Source: an uncultured Lachnospiraceae bacterium (GTDB taxonomy: Bacteria > Bacillota > Clostridia > Lachnospirales > Lachnospiraceae). Taken from it: a stretch of 64,000 nucleotides of DNA. The stretch spans positions 53,687 to 117,686 of the forward strand of contig CAMWTP010000005.1 in the NCBI GenBank assembly GCA_947177165.1. Reading direction: 5' to 3'. The notes under the pieces are model-generated. The model saw only the letters and a list, made by a program, of their open reading frames with translations. It did not search any database and was not told where the DNA came from. The position numbers were made by a program, and so were the translations under genes. Shown piece by piece: positions 7,934-16,853 of the stretch (within the stretch, counting starts at the first letter, position 1; every line of letters begins with the position of its first letter).

Positions 7934-9280
7934 ATGATGCAAAATGAAGCTATTTTTCAGAAATCTGCATGGAAGGCAATCTTTTCTCTGAGTATTCCCT
8001 CTCTCATCTCCATTGTGGTGATGATGCTCTACAACATGGCTGACATGTACTTTGTCGGCCGGATCGGGGATTACTCCCAGGTTGCCGCTGTCTCCCTCGC
8101 CATGCCGGTCTTCTCCATCCTGATGGCGGTCAGCACCATGATCGGCAACGGCGGGTGCACCAAGATTGCCCAGGCGCTGGGACAGCATACCCGTGAACGG
8201 GTTCAGAGCTACAGCGCCCTCTGCGTGTGGGCAAGCATTGTGTTTGGCGTTGTGTTCGCCATAGCCTGCTTCCTCTTCTGCAATCCCCTGCTGCGCTTCC
8301 TCGGTGCCAATGAAGAAATGTGGGATTACACAAAATCATATCTGCTGATCCTCGCCGCCGGCGCACCGGTTATTCTGTTGAACCACAGTCTGGGCGGCGC
8401 CCTGCGCGGCGAGGGGGCGATCAAGGCCGGAATGCTTGGCGGAATGCTCGCAACGGCAGCTAACATTATCCTGGATCCTGTATTTATCATCCTGCTGCGG
8501 CTAGGCGTCAGCGGCGCAGCAATTGCCACAGTCCTTGGCAACGCCATCGCCGTCATCTACTACTTTGTCTACAAAGCAAAGAGCAAAACAGACTGCATTA
8601 TCGAGCTCCGCCCTTCCTATGCCCGCGACATGAGGGCGCTGGGCAGCATTCTCGCACTGGGGCTTCCCAATGCCATCAGCAGCATCTTAAGCGGGTTTGC
8701 CGGCACTTTCAGCAATCAGATTCTCGTCCGCTACGGCACTGCTTCGGTCGCAGCCATGGCTGCTGCCGGAAAAGCCATTATGGTCACATCGATGGTACAG
8801 ATGGGCATCTGCATGGGCATCCAGCCGCTGCTCGCCTACTGTTACGGGAGCGGGGATTACAGACGTTTGAAAGAGATTCTCCAAAAGGTTGCGATCCTGA
8901 CCACACTGCTTGGCACACTGCTCACCTTCTTTACTTACTTTGGACGGGAGTGGGTGATCGGCCTGTTTATCAAGGATGCCGATGTCGTCGCACTCGGAGC
9001 CCATCTGGTTGCATATCAGCTTCTCATGGGTCCCTTTATCGGCATCTACTATCTGGCGACAAACTTCCTGCAGGCCGGCGGCAATGCTACTGGCGCTTCC
9101 ATCGCTTCCGCGCTGCGTCAGGGACTTCTGCTGATTCCCCTGCTGTATCTGCTCAGCGGACTGTTCCAGCTGGAGGGGCTCGCCATCGCCCACCCTGTTG
9201 CGGACGGCATTGCGATCCTCTTCACAGGCGCTATGTCATTGTGTTACTATCGCAGAATTACCGCTCAGCAAAGTTCTTAA
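7934..9280 (+). CDS. MATE family efflux transporter
   Basis: A 448-residue, 12-helix exporter of the MATE family, of the DinF/NorM-like kind common in Clostridia. SIPSLISIVVMMLYNMADMY is the conserved first helix. A G-N-G-G-C-T-K-I-A-Q-A-L-G segment follows, and the second half repeats the pattern around LPNAISSILSGFAGTFSNQ. The start has GGAGG eight bases upstream. It is divergent from a TetR gene, an arrangement typical of substrate-inducible efflux. The substrate cannot be predicted. Confidence 0.9.
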   Translation: MMQNEAIFQKSAWKAIFSLSIPSLISIVVMMLYNMADMYFVGRIGDYSQVAAVSLAMPVFSILMAVSTMIGNGGCTKIAQALGQHTRERVQSYSALCVWASIVFGVVFAIACFLFCNPLLRFLGANEEMWDYTKSYLLILAAGAPVILLNHSLGGALRGEGAIKAGMLGGMLATAANIILDPVFIILLRLGVSGAAIATVLGNAIAVIYYFVYKAKSKTDCIIELRPSYARDMRALGSILALGLPNAISSILSGFAGTFSNQILVRYGTASVAAMAAAGKAIMVTSMVQMGICMGIQPLLAYCYGSGDYRRLKEILQKVAILTTLLGTLLTFFTYFGREWVIGLFIKDADVVALGAHLVAYQLLMGPFIGIYYLATNFLQAGGNATGASIASALRQGLLLIPLLYLLSGLFQLEGLAIAHPVADGIAILFTGAMSLCYYRRITAQQSS

Positions 9281-9290
9281 TGGAAAGTTT

Positions 9291-9470
9291 TCAATGGAAA
9301 TCTTTTCTTTTTGCTTCCCCCTCACGCTGCTTACAGATCTCTTCCCAGCTCGGCAGTTGTGAAAGCATCTCTGACAACTCCTCTAAAGCATGGGGAATAT
9401 CAGTGTTCTGCGGACAGACACGTCTGCATTTTCCGCATTTTACACATACAGAAAGCTGACTGCTTTCAAC
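9291..9470 (-). pseudogene. C-terminal 4Fe-4S tail of an aldo/keto reductase
   Basis: The frame encodes CVKCGKCRRVCPQNTDIPHA, followed by LEELSEML and LPSWEEICKQRE. This is the ferredoxin-like C-terminal extension of iron-sulfur aldo/keto reductases (C-x2-C-x2-C-x3-CP). The barrel domain that should precede it is absent; upstream sequence is part of a transposase scrap on the other strand. A remnant only. Confidence 0.6.
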
Positions 9471-9475
9471 CAAAA

Positions 9476-9606
9476 GAAAAAAGTGATCATCCTGTGCGAC
9501 AGCTGGTATGATAAACACAGGAGAAAACTGTCCTTTCAGGATGATTTCACACTGTCAGATGAAAAAATCGATGACTACTATATGGCTGTGCGCCGGGTTT
9601 TCATCG
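9476..9606 (+). mobile_element. Internally deleted DDE transposase scrap
   Basis: The frame reads KKVIILCDSWYDKHRRKLSF, then DDFTLSDEKIDDYYMAVRRV. The first part matches the catalytic-Asp strand (VILCDSWY) of IS4-like transposases common in gut Clostridia. The second matches a segment normally about 30 residues further on, so an internal deletion joins the two. No terminal repeats were found. Confidence 0.45.
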
Positions 9607-10383
9607 AATCATATTATAGCCGCATAGCAACATGATGACAAGCATAAGTCCCATAAATAGTCTGCTGACGGTATTATCTTCCATATACCTGTTCACTATT
9701 CTCCCCACAGCCCCTCCCAAAATTCCGCTGAAAACCATGAGTATTAGCAGCCTTATATCAAACGTTGGCACTGTATGCGATCCCAATGTGTTTACAAGAC
9801 TGGCAGCCTGAGAGAAAAAAATAATATACAGCGAATTTTGCGCTGCTGTTTTAGTATCCATTGAAAAAAAGAAAAACAATACCATTAAATTAATCGGTCC
9901 CCCTCCAATCCCTAAAAAGGCGGAAAAAAAACCGAGGACTATTCCAATTACAATACAGGCTGGCATATTGGATATGTGATACTTTTTTATCTTATCTTTG
10001 CTCAACGTATAAAGAAAGGTTATCAATGTAATAACCAGCAAACACGCTGCCTGTACTGCCCCCACTCGTTCTTTACTCGTCACCATCCCAAAAATATACT
10101 GAAATATTGTTTTTCCAATCAAACCACCCAAAACCGCTCCTACAGCCAGAGGAAATCCTATCTTCCTGTCCACCAGACTCGAACCATTTATTCTTGCTTT
10201 CACCACTGAATAACATGACATGGAAAATACTGTACACCCTGACAAAAAGCTGATAGCTGCCACATCCAAAATCCCGAATGTATCCAGAACAGGCTTGATC
10301 AAAACTCCCCCGCCAATTCCACATACTGAACCCACCACGGATGCCAAAAAACTTACGAGTGCAAAAACAATATATAGATTCAT
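9601..10383 (-). CDS. TauE/SafE family sulfite/anion exporter-type permease
   Basis: A roughly 260-residue, eight-helix inner-membrane protein of the TauE/SafE family, which exports sulfite, sulfonates or related anions. The duplicated glycine motif is visible: G-S-V-C-G-I-G-G-G in the first half and F-S-A-F-L-G-I-G-G-G-P-I-N in the second. The ATG at 10383 is preferred over 10407 because GGGGGAG lies eight bases before it. It is divergent from the sulfatase-linked kinase operon, so a role in disposing of sulfur oxyanions from sulfated glycans is possible but unproven. Confidence 0.85.
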   Translation of the reverse strand: MNLYIVFALVSFLASVVGSVCGIGGGVLIKPVLDTFGILDVAAISFLSGCTVFSMSCYSVVKARINGSSLVDRKIGFPLAVGAVLGGLIGKTIFQYIFGMVTSKERVGAVQAACLLVITLITFLYTLSKDKIKKYHISNMPACIVIGIVLGFFSAFLGIGGGPINLMVLFFFFSMDTKTAAQNSLYIIFFSQAASLVNTLGSHTVPTFDIRLLILMVFSGILGGAVGRIVNRYMEDNTVSRLFMGLMLVIMLLCGYNMIR

Positions 10384-10540
10384 TACATACACTCCCCCTA
10401 TATTCATAAAATCAGATAAGGCTCCATAAGCATATTTTGTTATACGATTCAGTTTAATAGGAATCTATTGCTTATTAAATCCATTATCTTCAGATGATGA
10501 TGTCTTATTTTTAAATTTCTGATCCTGACACCATGAAAAA

Positions 10541-10569
10541 TATACTTTTTTCTTATTCTGTTACTTTTT
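10541..10569 (+). promoter_or_regulatory. Copy 1 of a 29-bp motif shared with the importer operon
   Basis: The segment TATACTTTTTTC + TTATTC + TGTTACTTTTT is 27/29 identical to 24717-24745 upstream of the binding-protein operon. It contains two ACTTTTT half-sites spaced about two helical turns apart, as AraC-type response regulators prefer. It ends 20 bp before the -35 element of the kinase promoter. Probable binding site of the regulator encoded at 12473. Confidence 0.65.
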
Positions 10570-10589
10570 GTATATTTTGTATAACTGCG

Positions 10590-10618
10590 TTGTAAAAATC
10601 GACTGTTTTTTGTATAAT
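10590..10618 (+). promoter_or_regulatory. Promoter of the sensor kinase/regulator/sulfatase operon
   Basis: TTGTAA (10590-10595) and TATAAT (10613-10618) are separated by 17 bp, 57 bp before the kinase start at 10675. The shared 29-bp motif lies immediately upstream, suggesting autoregulation by the response regulator. The rest of the 10384-10674 gap is AT-rich and non-coding. Confidence 0.65.
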
Positions 10619-10674
10619 AGGATTAAATAACTGTGCATGATAGACATATAAAATACTCAGAAAGGGTGAAGCTG

Positions 10675-12459
10675 ATGAACAAGAATAAGATACCTGTTAC
10701 CTTCCGAAAACGCATGATATTGTATAATCTTCTGGTAATCGTCTGCATCGCATTCCTCATCAGCATCTACACATATTCTTTCTATAAAAAAGATGTCATC
10801 AACAGTGAAGCGGCCAATTCTGTCAACCGCTTACATCTGGTCGCGTCCAGAATTGAGATCGCCTGCGATGAGATCATTAATATTGTCCAGAACTGCGCCG
10901 GACGACAGTCTTTATTCCTTACCTCTATCCTCTCCGGACGTGACAGCCGCTCCAGTGAGGAATCCGGCATTTACGCTGCTAACGTATTACGGGATCTCTG
11001 CGCCATCTCCGGCTACAATGAATACATCCATAAAATTACCGTATATGAGAAAGGTTCTCTTTTCATACAGGCCGGAATCTCCTACGGCAGCTCACACGAT
11101 GCCGACCACATTATGGCTGCACCATGGTTTCATGAGCTGCTCAATAAAAACATGCGGGAGTACACATTGACACTCAGGGATAATCCATTTCCCCTAAATG
11201 CCAAAACCATTCCCCAGCTTCTCCCTCTGATACGGCCGCTTCAATACTCCAGAAAAGAGTCCCCCGAAGATGCATGGGTCTGCCTTACACTTTCTCCCAA
11301 ACTGTTTCAGGACACACTGGAACTTTTATCCCAGGACAAGTCGGTCCTCATCATGACCAGTGATTTCTCCCCGGTCAGCAGCATGAATATGGACTCCTTC
11401 TCGATGATGGATATACAGGCATTTCTGAATGTCCATCCTGAACAGAGCGGTTGTTTAAAAACCTCGCTGTCCGATATGGACTGTATCTTTACCTGGGAAC
11501 GCCTGTCCGTCAGCGGTTTGATCCTCTGTGAAGTGCTGCCATTGAAAAATATATCACTAAATCCCAATGCCATACGCGCTACTTTGGGTTTGGTATTTAT
11601 ATCCAGCATTGTTATCGGTTTTTCCTTATCCCTGTTGTTTACCCGCTATCTGACACGTCCTATCCTGCGCCTGGTCGAGCATATGGAGGTTATATCCTCC
11701 GGCGACTTTAGCAAAAATCCGGATATTGAATCCAACGATGAACTAGGCATCATCGGTCGGCAGATCAACGAAATGTCAGCCCATGTTTCCGTTCTCATGG
11801 AAAACCGGATCCGGGATGAACAGGAAAAAATGAACATGGAGATCAAAATACTGCAGGCTCAGATCAATCCTCATTTTCTCTATAATACCCTGGACTCCAT
11901 CAAATGGATCGCAACGATGCAGCACAATGCCGGGATCGTCAAAGTAGTCTCCGCCCTGTCCTCCCTGCTGAAGAATATGGCAAAGGGATTTAATGAGAAA
12001 GTGACCGTCCGGCAGGAACTGGATTTTCTCGACAATTATATTACCATTGAAAAAATACGCTATATAGAACTTTTTGATGTTGAAATTTCTATTGATGCCC
12101 CTGCTCTGTATGATGCGCGCATTGTCAAGCTGACTTTGCAGCCGTTAGTGGAAAACAGCATCTTTTCCGGCATCGAACCGAGCGGAAAGCCAGGGTTGAT
12201 CAAAATCCACATTTTTTCACAAGAGCAGATTCTATATATCAGCATCCGCGACAATGGTATCGGCATATCAGAAGAAAATATTGCCCGCCTGCTGACCGAT
12301 ACCTCGCGGGTGACCAAAAATTACATGAGCGGAATCGGACTTCCGAATGTTGACCGCAGGATCAAACTGGTATACGGTCAGGAATACGGCATTAAAATCG
12401 ATAGTGAACTGGGCGTTTACACTTGTGTTACTGTATCACTTCCATTAGAATTCATATGA
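10675..12459 (+). CDS. YesM-type sensor histidine kinase
   Basis: A 594-residue membrane kinase sensing an extracellular ligand, probably a sugar. A transmembrane helix (about residues 15-35) is followed by a roughly 265-residue extracytoplasmic Cache-like region, a second helix (about 303-325) and a HAMP linker. A His_kinase domain carries QINPHFLYNTLDS with His at residue 400, and the HATPase has N-box and DNGIGIS. It belongs to the LytS/YesM class. The ATG at 10675 has AAGGGTGA upstream; an in-frame ATG at 10633 is less likely. First gene of an operon with its response regulator and a sulfatase, which suggests that it senses a sulfated glycan. Confidence 0.9.
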   Translation: MNKNKIPVTFRKRMILYNLLVIVCIAFLISIYTYSFYKKDVINSEAANSVNRLHLVASRIEIACDEIINIVQNCAGRQSLFLTSILSGRDSRSSEESGIYAANVLRDLCAISGYNEYIHKITVYEKGSLFIQAGISYGSSHDADHIMAAPWFHELLNKNMREYTLTLRDNPFPLNAKTIPQLLPLIRPLQYSRKESPEDAWVCLTLSPKLFQDTLELLSQDKSVLIMTSDFSPVSSMNMDSFSMMDIQAFLNVHPEQSGCLKTSLSDMDCIFTWERLSVSGLILCEVLPLKNISLNPNAIRATLGLVFISSIVIGFSLSLLFTRYLTRPILRLVEHMEVISSGDFSKNPDIESNDELGIIGRQINEMSAHVSVLMENRIRDEQEKMNMEIKILQAQINPHFLYNTLDSIKWIATMQHNAGIVKVVSALSSLLKNMAKGFNEKVTVRQELDFLDNYITIEKIRYIELFDVEISIDAPALYDARIVKLTLQPLVENSIFSGIEPSGKPGLIKIHIFSQEQILYISIRDNGIGISEENIARLLTDTSRVTKNYMSGIGLPNVDRRIKLVYGQEYGIKIDSELGVYTCVTVSLPLEFI

Positions 12460-12472
12460 AAAGGAGTCTCTT

Positions 12473-14101
12473 ATGTACCGAATCATTTTAATCGACGATG
12501 AACCTTTGATTCTGGCTGGTATTGCATCCCTTATCTGCTGGGAAGAACATGACTGCTGTATCGTAGGAAAAGCCACTAATGGCCATGATGCCATTGACCT
12601 GATCATGGAAACCCAGCCAGATATCATCATCACAGATATTCGTATGCCCGTGATGAATGGTCTGGAATTAATTGAAGCATGCCAGGCAAAACACTGCGAA
12701 TTTGCCTTCCTTTTCCTCACGAATCTGGAGGATTTCCAGCTGGCAAAACAGGCTGTCCGTCTGGGTGCCGTTGACTATCTTGTGAAACTTGATCTTCAGC
12801 CGCAGACACTGATCCAGGCTCTGGACAGAGCCAAGGAACATTGCTCCCGCATGGAAAGTCATCACAATAAGGAAATGTATACACTCCTTTTAAAAGATAC
12901 GCAAAAGCAGCAGGAGCGCAATTACTTTTCCCAGCTTTTGCTGTCCCCACCGGACATAGACCTTCCTTCTAATCCAGAAATATCTGCCCGATATCAGAAT
13001 GCGTATCTCATCTTACTGCAGATGAAACCAGAACAGATTCTTTTCGGCCACGCAGAAGCTTATGACTTTCAGTTTATCTCCAGCCAGCTTCTGGATATTG
13101 TATCGGGAATAGCAGCGCGGTATTTTTCTGTTCACACGATACTGATTCCGCACAAAGATACCCTGCTCCTTGTAGTTTGTCCAAAGCCTGAAAGCGATAA
13201 TAACAAATCGCTCTCTGAATTCTGCACGAAAGTCAACGTGGCTCTTGGCACCTATTTTGCCCTGACAGCCCTGTTCGGTATCAGTCAGAAGAAAGCGGAA
13301 CCCGCGATGCTTCCTGATGCTTTCAGAGAAGCACAGTCCGCCATGAACCACTGTTACTATGAGTCTTCTCTGCGTATTGCATTTTACAAAAACCAGGAAT
13401 CCCGCCCCAGGCAGCCTGCACAGAGAGAATTTAATATCAATTTCCTGAAAAAGTCCATGTCCACTGCCGTACTTGAAAACGAAAGCCAGGATCTGAAAAA
13501 CATTTTTCGCGAACTTACCGAACTGTTTACACAGTATAAACCGGACAAGACCCAGGCAGCCAGCGCCTGTATCAATATATATTCTTACCTGCACGACCTG
13601 CTGCAAAACGAGAGCTCCGAGGATAACGCGTTTCCGTACAGTATTGATATCGCCGGGCAACTGTCACGGCTGAACAGTCTGGATGATATCCTGCAGTGGC
13701 TCAACAGCTTCTGTGATAAGATGTGCACCCTGCTGACTGAGAGAAAAGAGAAACGCTCCGACAAATTTGTCCATATGGCAAAACGCTACATCCATGAACA
13801 CTATAATGATAAACTGACATTGTCCGATATCGCGGATCATTTAAGAATAAGCCCCGGCTACCTGAGCACTTCCTTCAGCAACTATATGAACCGGACTGTC
13901 TCAGATTATATTGCCGAAGTAAAAATCGAACACGCCAAAGAGCTGATCGACTCCGGTCAATATCTGATCTATGAAATTGCGAACCAGCTGGGGTTTGAGA
14001 ACGCATACTATTTCAGCAAAGTATTCAAGAAAGTAACCGGTATGTCCCCCAAGAATTATGAATGCCGGAACAAAACAAATAACATAAAAAACGATCAATA
14101 A
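12473..14101 (+). CDS. YesN-type response regulator with AraC DNA-binding domain
   Basis: A 542-residue regulator paired with the kinase 13 bp upstream. The receiver domain (1-120) has acidic residues in LIDDEP, the phospho-acceptor Asp55 in IIITDIRMP and Lys in DYLVKLD. A long central helical region follows. The C-terminal AraC double helix-turn-helix (about 435-535) has LTLSDIADHLRISPGYLSTS and IANQLGFENAYYFSKVFKK. It likely activates its own operon and the importer operon through the shared 29-bp motif. Strong AAGGAG ribosome site. Confidence 0.9.
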   Translation: MYRIILIDDEPLILAGIASLICWEEHDCCIVGKATNGHDAIDLIMETQPDIIITDIRMPVMNGLELIEACQAKHCEFAFLFLTNLEDFQLAKQAVRLGAVDYLVKLDLQPQTLIQALDRAKEHCSRMESHHNKEMYTLLLKDTQKQQERNYFSQLLLSPPDIDLPSNPEISARYQNAYLILLQMKPEQILFGHAEAYDFQFISSQLLDIVSGIAARYFSVHTILIPHKDTLLLVVCPKPESDNNKSLSEFCTKVNVALGTYFALTALFGISQKKAEPAMLPDAFREAQSAMNHCYYESSLRIAFYKNQESRPRQPAQREFNINFLKKSMSTAVLENESQDLKNIFRELTELFTQYKPDKTQAASACINIYSYLHDLLQNESSEDNAFPYSIDIAGQLSRLNSLDDILQWLNSFCDKMCTLLTERKEKRSDKFVHMAKRYIHEHYNDKLTLSDIADHLRISPGYLSTSFSNYMNRTVSDYIAEVKIEHAKELIDSGQYLIYEIANQLGFENAYYFSKVFKKVTGMSPKNYECRNKTNNIKNDQ

Positions 14102-14137
14102 CATATATTGCACACTCACGAAAGGAGAACCAATTTT

Positions 14138-15652
14138 ATGAGTAAAAAAGTAATTCTGATCATGACTGACACAACACGCACCGATATGCTGGGCTGTTAC
14201 GGCAACCCAGACATGATCACCCCAAATCTGGACAGACTGGCCGCTGACGGAATCCGTTTTGAGCAGGCTTACACCACACAGCCAGTCTGCCAGCCCGCCC
14301 GTTCTGCTATCTTCACCGGCACATATCCCCACTCCTGCGCCAGCTGGTCAAACTGCATGGGACTGTCCGACAATGTCCAGAATATCGGACGCCGGCTGAG
14401 AGATCACGGCGTTCACAGCGCCTATATCGGGAAGTGGCACCTGGATGGCGGCGACTACTTCGGACTGGGCAGATGCGCAGATGGCTGGGATCCTGATTAC
14501 TGGTATGACATGCGCAATTATCTGGATGAACTCACAGAGGAGGAACGCTATCTTTCCCGTCAGTCCCAGAGCATGGAAACCCATGACATCAAAGAAGAAT
14601 TCACCTTTGGACACCGCTGTTCTGACAAAGCAATAGATTTCCTGAAGAACTATCAGAATGTGGACAAAGACTATTTTCTGGTGATCTCCTACGATGAGCC
14701 CCATGACCCCTGTCTCTGTCCCAGAGAATTCTGGACCAGATATGAAGATTATGAATTTCCCCGCAAAAACAACCTGCTTGATACACTTGCGGATAAACCC
14801 GAACATCACAGAATATGGGCAGGCAGCAACTACATGAAGGCAGCCTCGCCTGATTTCTCCATGAATTTTAAATATTTTCTGGGATGCAACAGCTTTGTTG
14901 ACTATGAGATCGGACGTGTGTTAAAGGCGGTGGATGATTATGCCAGTGACGCTGTTGTGATCTACACATCCGACCACGGTGATATGCTTTACTCCCACTC
15001 CCTGACCGCCAAGGGGCCTGCCATGTATGAGGAAATCACGCACATCCCCCTCATTGTGCGCGGTTTCGGCCAAAATCAGGTGGATTCCAATCCGGTCTCG
15101 CACATCAATCTGGCTCCAACGATCTGTGACATCTTCCAAGTGCCAAAGCCAAAGATCTTTGAAGGAAACAGCATTTATGAAGAGCTGAAAACAGGACAGA
15201 GAACCAACGAATATGTATTTATGGAATTTGGGCGATATGAAGTTGATCACGACGGATTCGGCGGTTATCAGCCTGTCCGCTGTGTCTTCGACGGACGGTA
15301 TAAGCTGGTCATCAACCTGATGACATCCGATGAACTTTACGACCTGAAAAATGATCCTGAGGAAATGACGAATCTGATTCTTAACGCATCCTTGGACAAT
15401 GAAAAGAAACGCCTGCACAAAGCACTGCTTGATAATATGTATAACACCCGCGATCCGTTTCGCGGATACTACTGGGAAAATCGCCCGTGGAACAGCTATC
15501 CCGGCGACAAGACCTGGAACAGCCGCCTGATGACCAGGCAGCGGGAAAATGAAGAGTATGAACCCCGTCAGTTAGATTATAATACCGGACTTCCAATCAA
15601 GGAAGCCACCAGGAAAAAGGGAAGATGTACTTCGCAGGCAGACAGCAATTAG
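14138..15652 (+). CDS. Sulfatase, Cys-type (arylsulfatase family)
   Basis: A 504-residue sulfate ester hydrolase of the alkaline-phosphatase superfamily. The modification site VCQPARSAIFTG (Cys51, C-x-P-x-R) is the kind converted to formylglycine by a maturase; one is encoded at 24918. The metal site includes MTDTTRTD near the start and TSDHGDM around residue 290. No signal peptide, so it acts on imported substrate. The ATG at 14138 follows AAAGGAGAACC; an open frame extends 30 bases further up. It is third in the kinase/regulator operon and ends in a perfect hairpin at 15670. The exact sulfated sugar is unknown. Confidence 0.88.
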   Translation: MSKKVILIMTDTTRTDMLGCYGNPDMITPNLDRLAADGIRFEQAYTTQPVCQPARSAIFTGTYPHSCASWSNCMGLSDNVQNIGRRLRDHGVHSAYIGKWHLDGGDYFGLGRCADGWDPDYWYDMRNYLDELTEEERYLSRQSQSMETHDIKEEFTFGHRCSDKAIDFLKNYQNVDKDYFLVISYDEPHDPCLCPREFWTRYEDYEFPRKNNLLDTLADKPEHHRIWAGSNYMKAASPDFSMNFKYFLGCNSFVDYEIGRVLKAVDDYASDAVVIYTSDHGDMLYSHSLTAKGPAMYEEITHIPLIVRGFGQNQVDSNPVSHINLAPTICDIFQVPKPKIFEGNSIYEELKTGQRTNEYVFMEFGRYEVDHDGFGGYQPVRCVFDGRYKLVINLMTSDELYDLKNDPEEMTNLILNASLDNEKKRLHKALLDNMYNTRDPFRGYYWENRPWNSYPGDKTWNSRLMTRQRENEEYEPRQLDYNTGLPIKEATRKKGRCTSQADSN

Positions 15653-15669
15653 CAAATTTATCAATACCA

Positions 15670-15708
15670 AAGAAAGGGATATGACTAAAACAGTCATATC
15701 CCTTTCTT
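15670..15708. terminator. Bidirectional hairpin between convergent operons
   Basis: A perfect 17-bp stem (AAGAAAGGGATATGACT and its complement) with loop AAAAC. It lies between the sulfatase stop (15652) and the stop of the convergent anomeric kinase (15726). It has no long T tract, but position and symmetry fit a shared terminator. Confidence 0.75.
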
Positions 15709-15725
15709 AGTTGGACAATCTTCGA

Positions 15726-16853
15726 TCAAAGATACCTCTTCTCTGCCAGCCGTTTCATCTCACCCCATTTGCGTTCCATATCGGCCACAAGTGCGAACTG
15801 TGTCCGGGCCCGGTCCAGATTATGCTCCGGCCTGTGAATCCGAAAGTACTTGTCTCCTTCCAGATAATCGGTCAGAAAGCGCATACCGCACTCCAGTGTC
15901 ATAAGCTTTGCGCCCCATGGCAGCAAGCTGATCTCCGCATCTGTCAGTCTCCCCGCACAGCCCTCAAGAAAGCCTTTTGTATAGGCTTCATACAATGAAA
16001 GCGAAAGGGATACCTTGTTCAGATTCTTCTCATCTTCCTCCGCGGTATTGGCTCCGAAACGGATGGAATCACCAAAATCAAATATCGCTGTTCCAGGCAT
16101 GACCGTGTCCAGATCAATGACGCATACCGCCTGCCTTGACTGATTATCCAGCAAAACATTGTTCAGCTTCGTATCATTGTGTGTGACGCGATAAGGTATC
16201 TCTCCGCTGTTCAGCTTATCCACCACTATAGACATTTCATCTTTTCTGTCCATGACAAATGCAATCTCTCTGCCTACATCCCCAACCCGGCCACACACAT
16301 CTCTGTCAACTGCCTTGCAAAACGCTTCGAAACGTTTCGGTGTATTGTGGAAGTCAGGAATCGTCTCCGTCAGCAGCGATACCGGATACTGATCCAGGAG
16401 TCTCTGAAAATGTCCGAATGCCTTTGCACTCTGATAAAAGTCTTCCTCATTCTCTACTGTATCATATCCTGTGGCATCTGTGATAAACAGATACATTCTC
16501 CACCATGAACCCAGACTGTCCACATAATAATCTTTTCCGGCCTTCGTCTTTACCAATGTCAATGTCTCTCGCTGCGCATCTCCACCGGCTTTGACAATCT
16601 GATCTCTCAAGTAAGTCGTAACACCGGATACATTCCGCATCAAACCCTCTGGATCCTTAAATACATGGGTATTCATCCGCTGCAGAATATATTGATGATC
16701 CTGCTCCCCGTCTTTTGTACAGAGCAAAAAGGTATCATTGATGTGTCCGTTTCCATACCGTCCGCATTCTGACGGTTTTCCTGCCACACAGAATTGTTCT
16801 GCAGCCTCCTCTATCTTTTCGCATGCACCTACAGCAATTTTATGATAATCCAC
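15726..16853 (-). CDS. NahK-like N-acetylhexosamine/anomeric sugar kinase (phosphotransferase family)
   Basis: A roughly 375-residue aminoglycoside-phosphotransferase-fold kinase. It has an ATP-side G-R-Y-G-N-G-H-I-N-D-T-F loop, the catalytic loop V-T-H-N-D-T-K-L-N-N and the metal motif V-I-D-L-D-T-V-M-P-G, in the arrangement of N-acetylhexosamine 1-kinase. I infer phosphorylation of GalNAc or GlcNAc at C1. The best start is GTG at 16853: GGAGG is seven bases upstream, and the GTG shares one base with the preceding stop (TAGTG). Last gene of the importer operon, coupled to a nucleotidyltransferase. The substrate is inferred from context. Confidence 0.8.
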   Translation of the reverse strand: MDYHKIAVGACEKIEEAAEQFCVAGKPSECGRYGNGHINDTFLLCTKDGEQDHQYILQRMNTHVFKDPEGLMRNVSGVTTYLRDQIVKAGGDAQRETLTLVKTKAGKDYYVDSLGSWWRMYLFITDATGYDTVENEEDFYQSAKAFGHFQRLLDQYPVSLLTETIPDFHNTPKRFEAFCKAVDRDVCGRVGDVGREIAFVMDRKDEMSIVVDKLNSGEIPYRVTHNDTKLNNVLLDNQSRQAVCVIDLDTVMPGTAIFDFGDSIRFGANTAEEDEKNLNKVSLSLSLYEAYTKGFLEGCAGRLTDAEISLLPWGAKLMTLECGMRFLTDYLEGDKYFRIHRPEHNLDRARTQFALVADMERKWGEMKRLAEKRYL

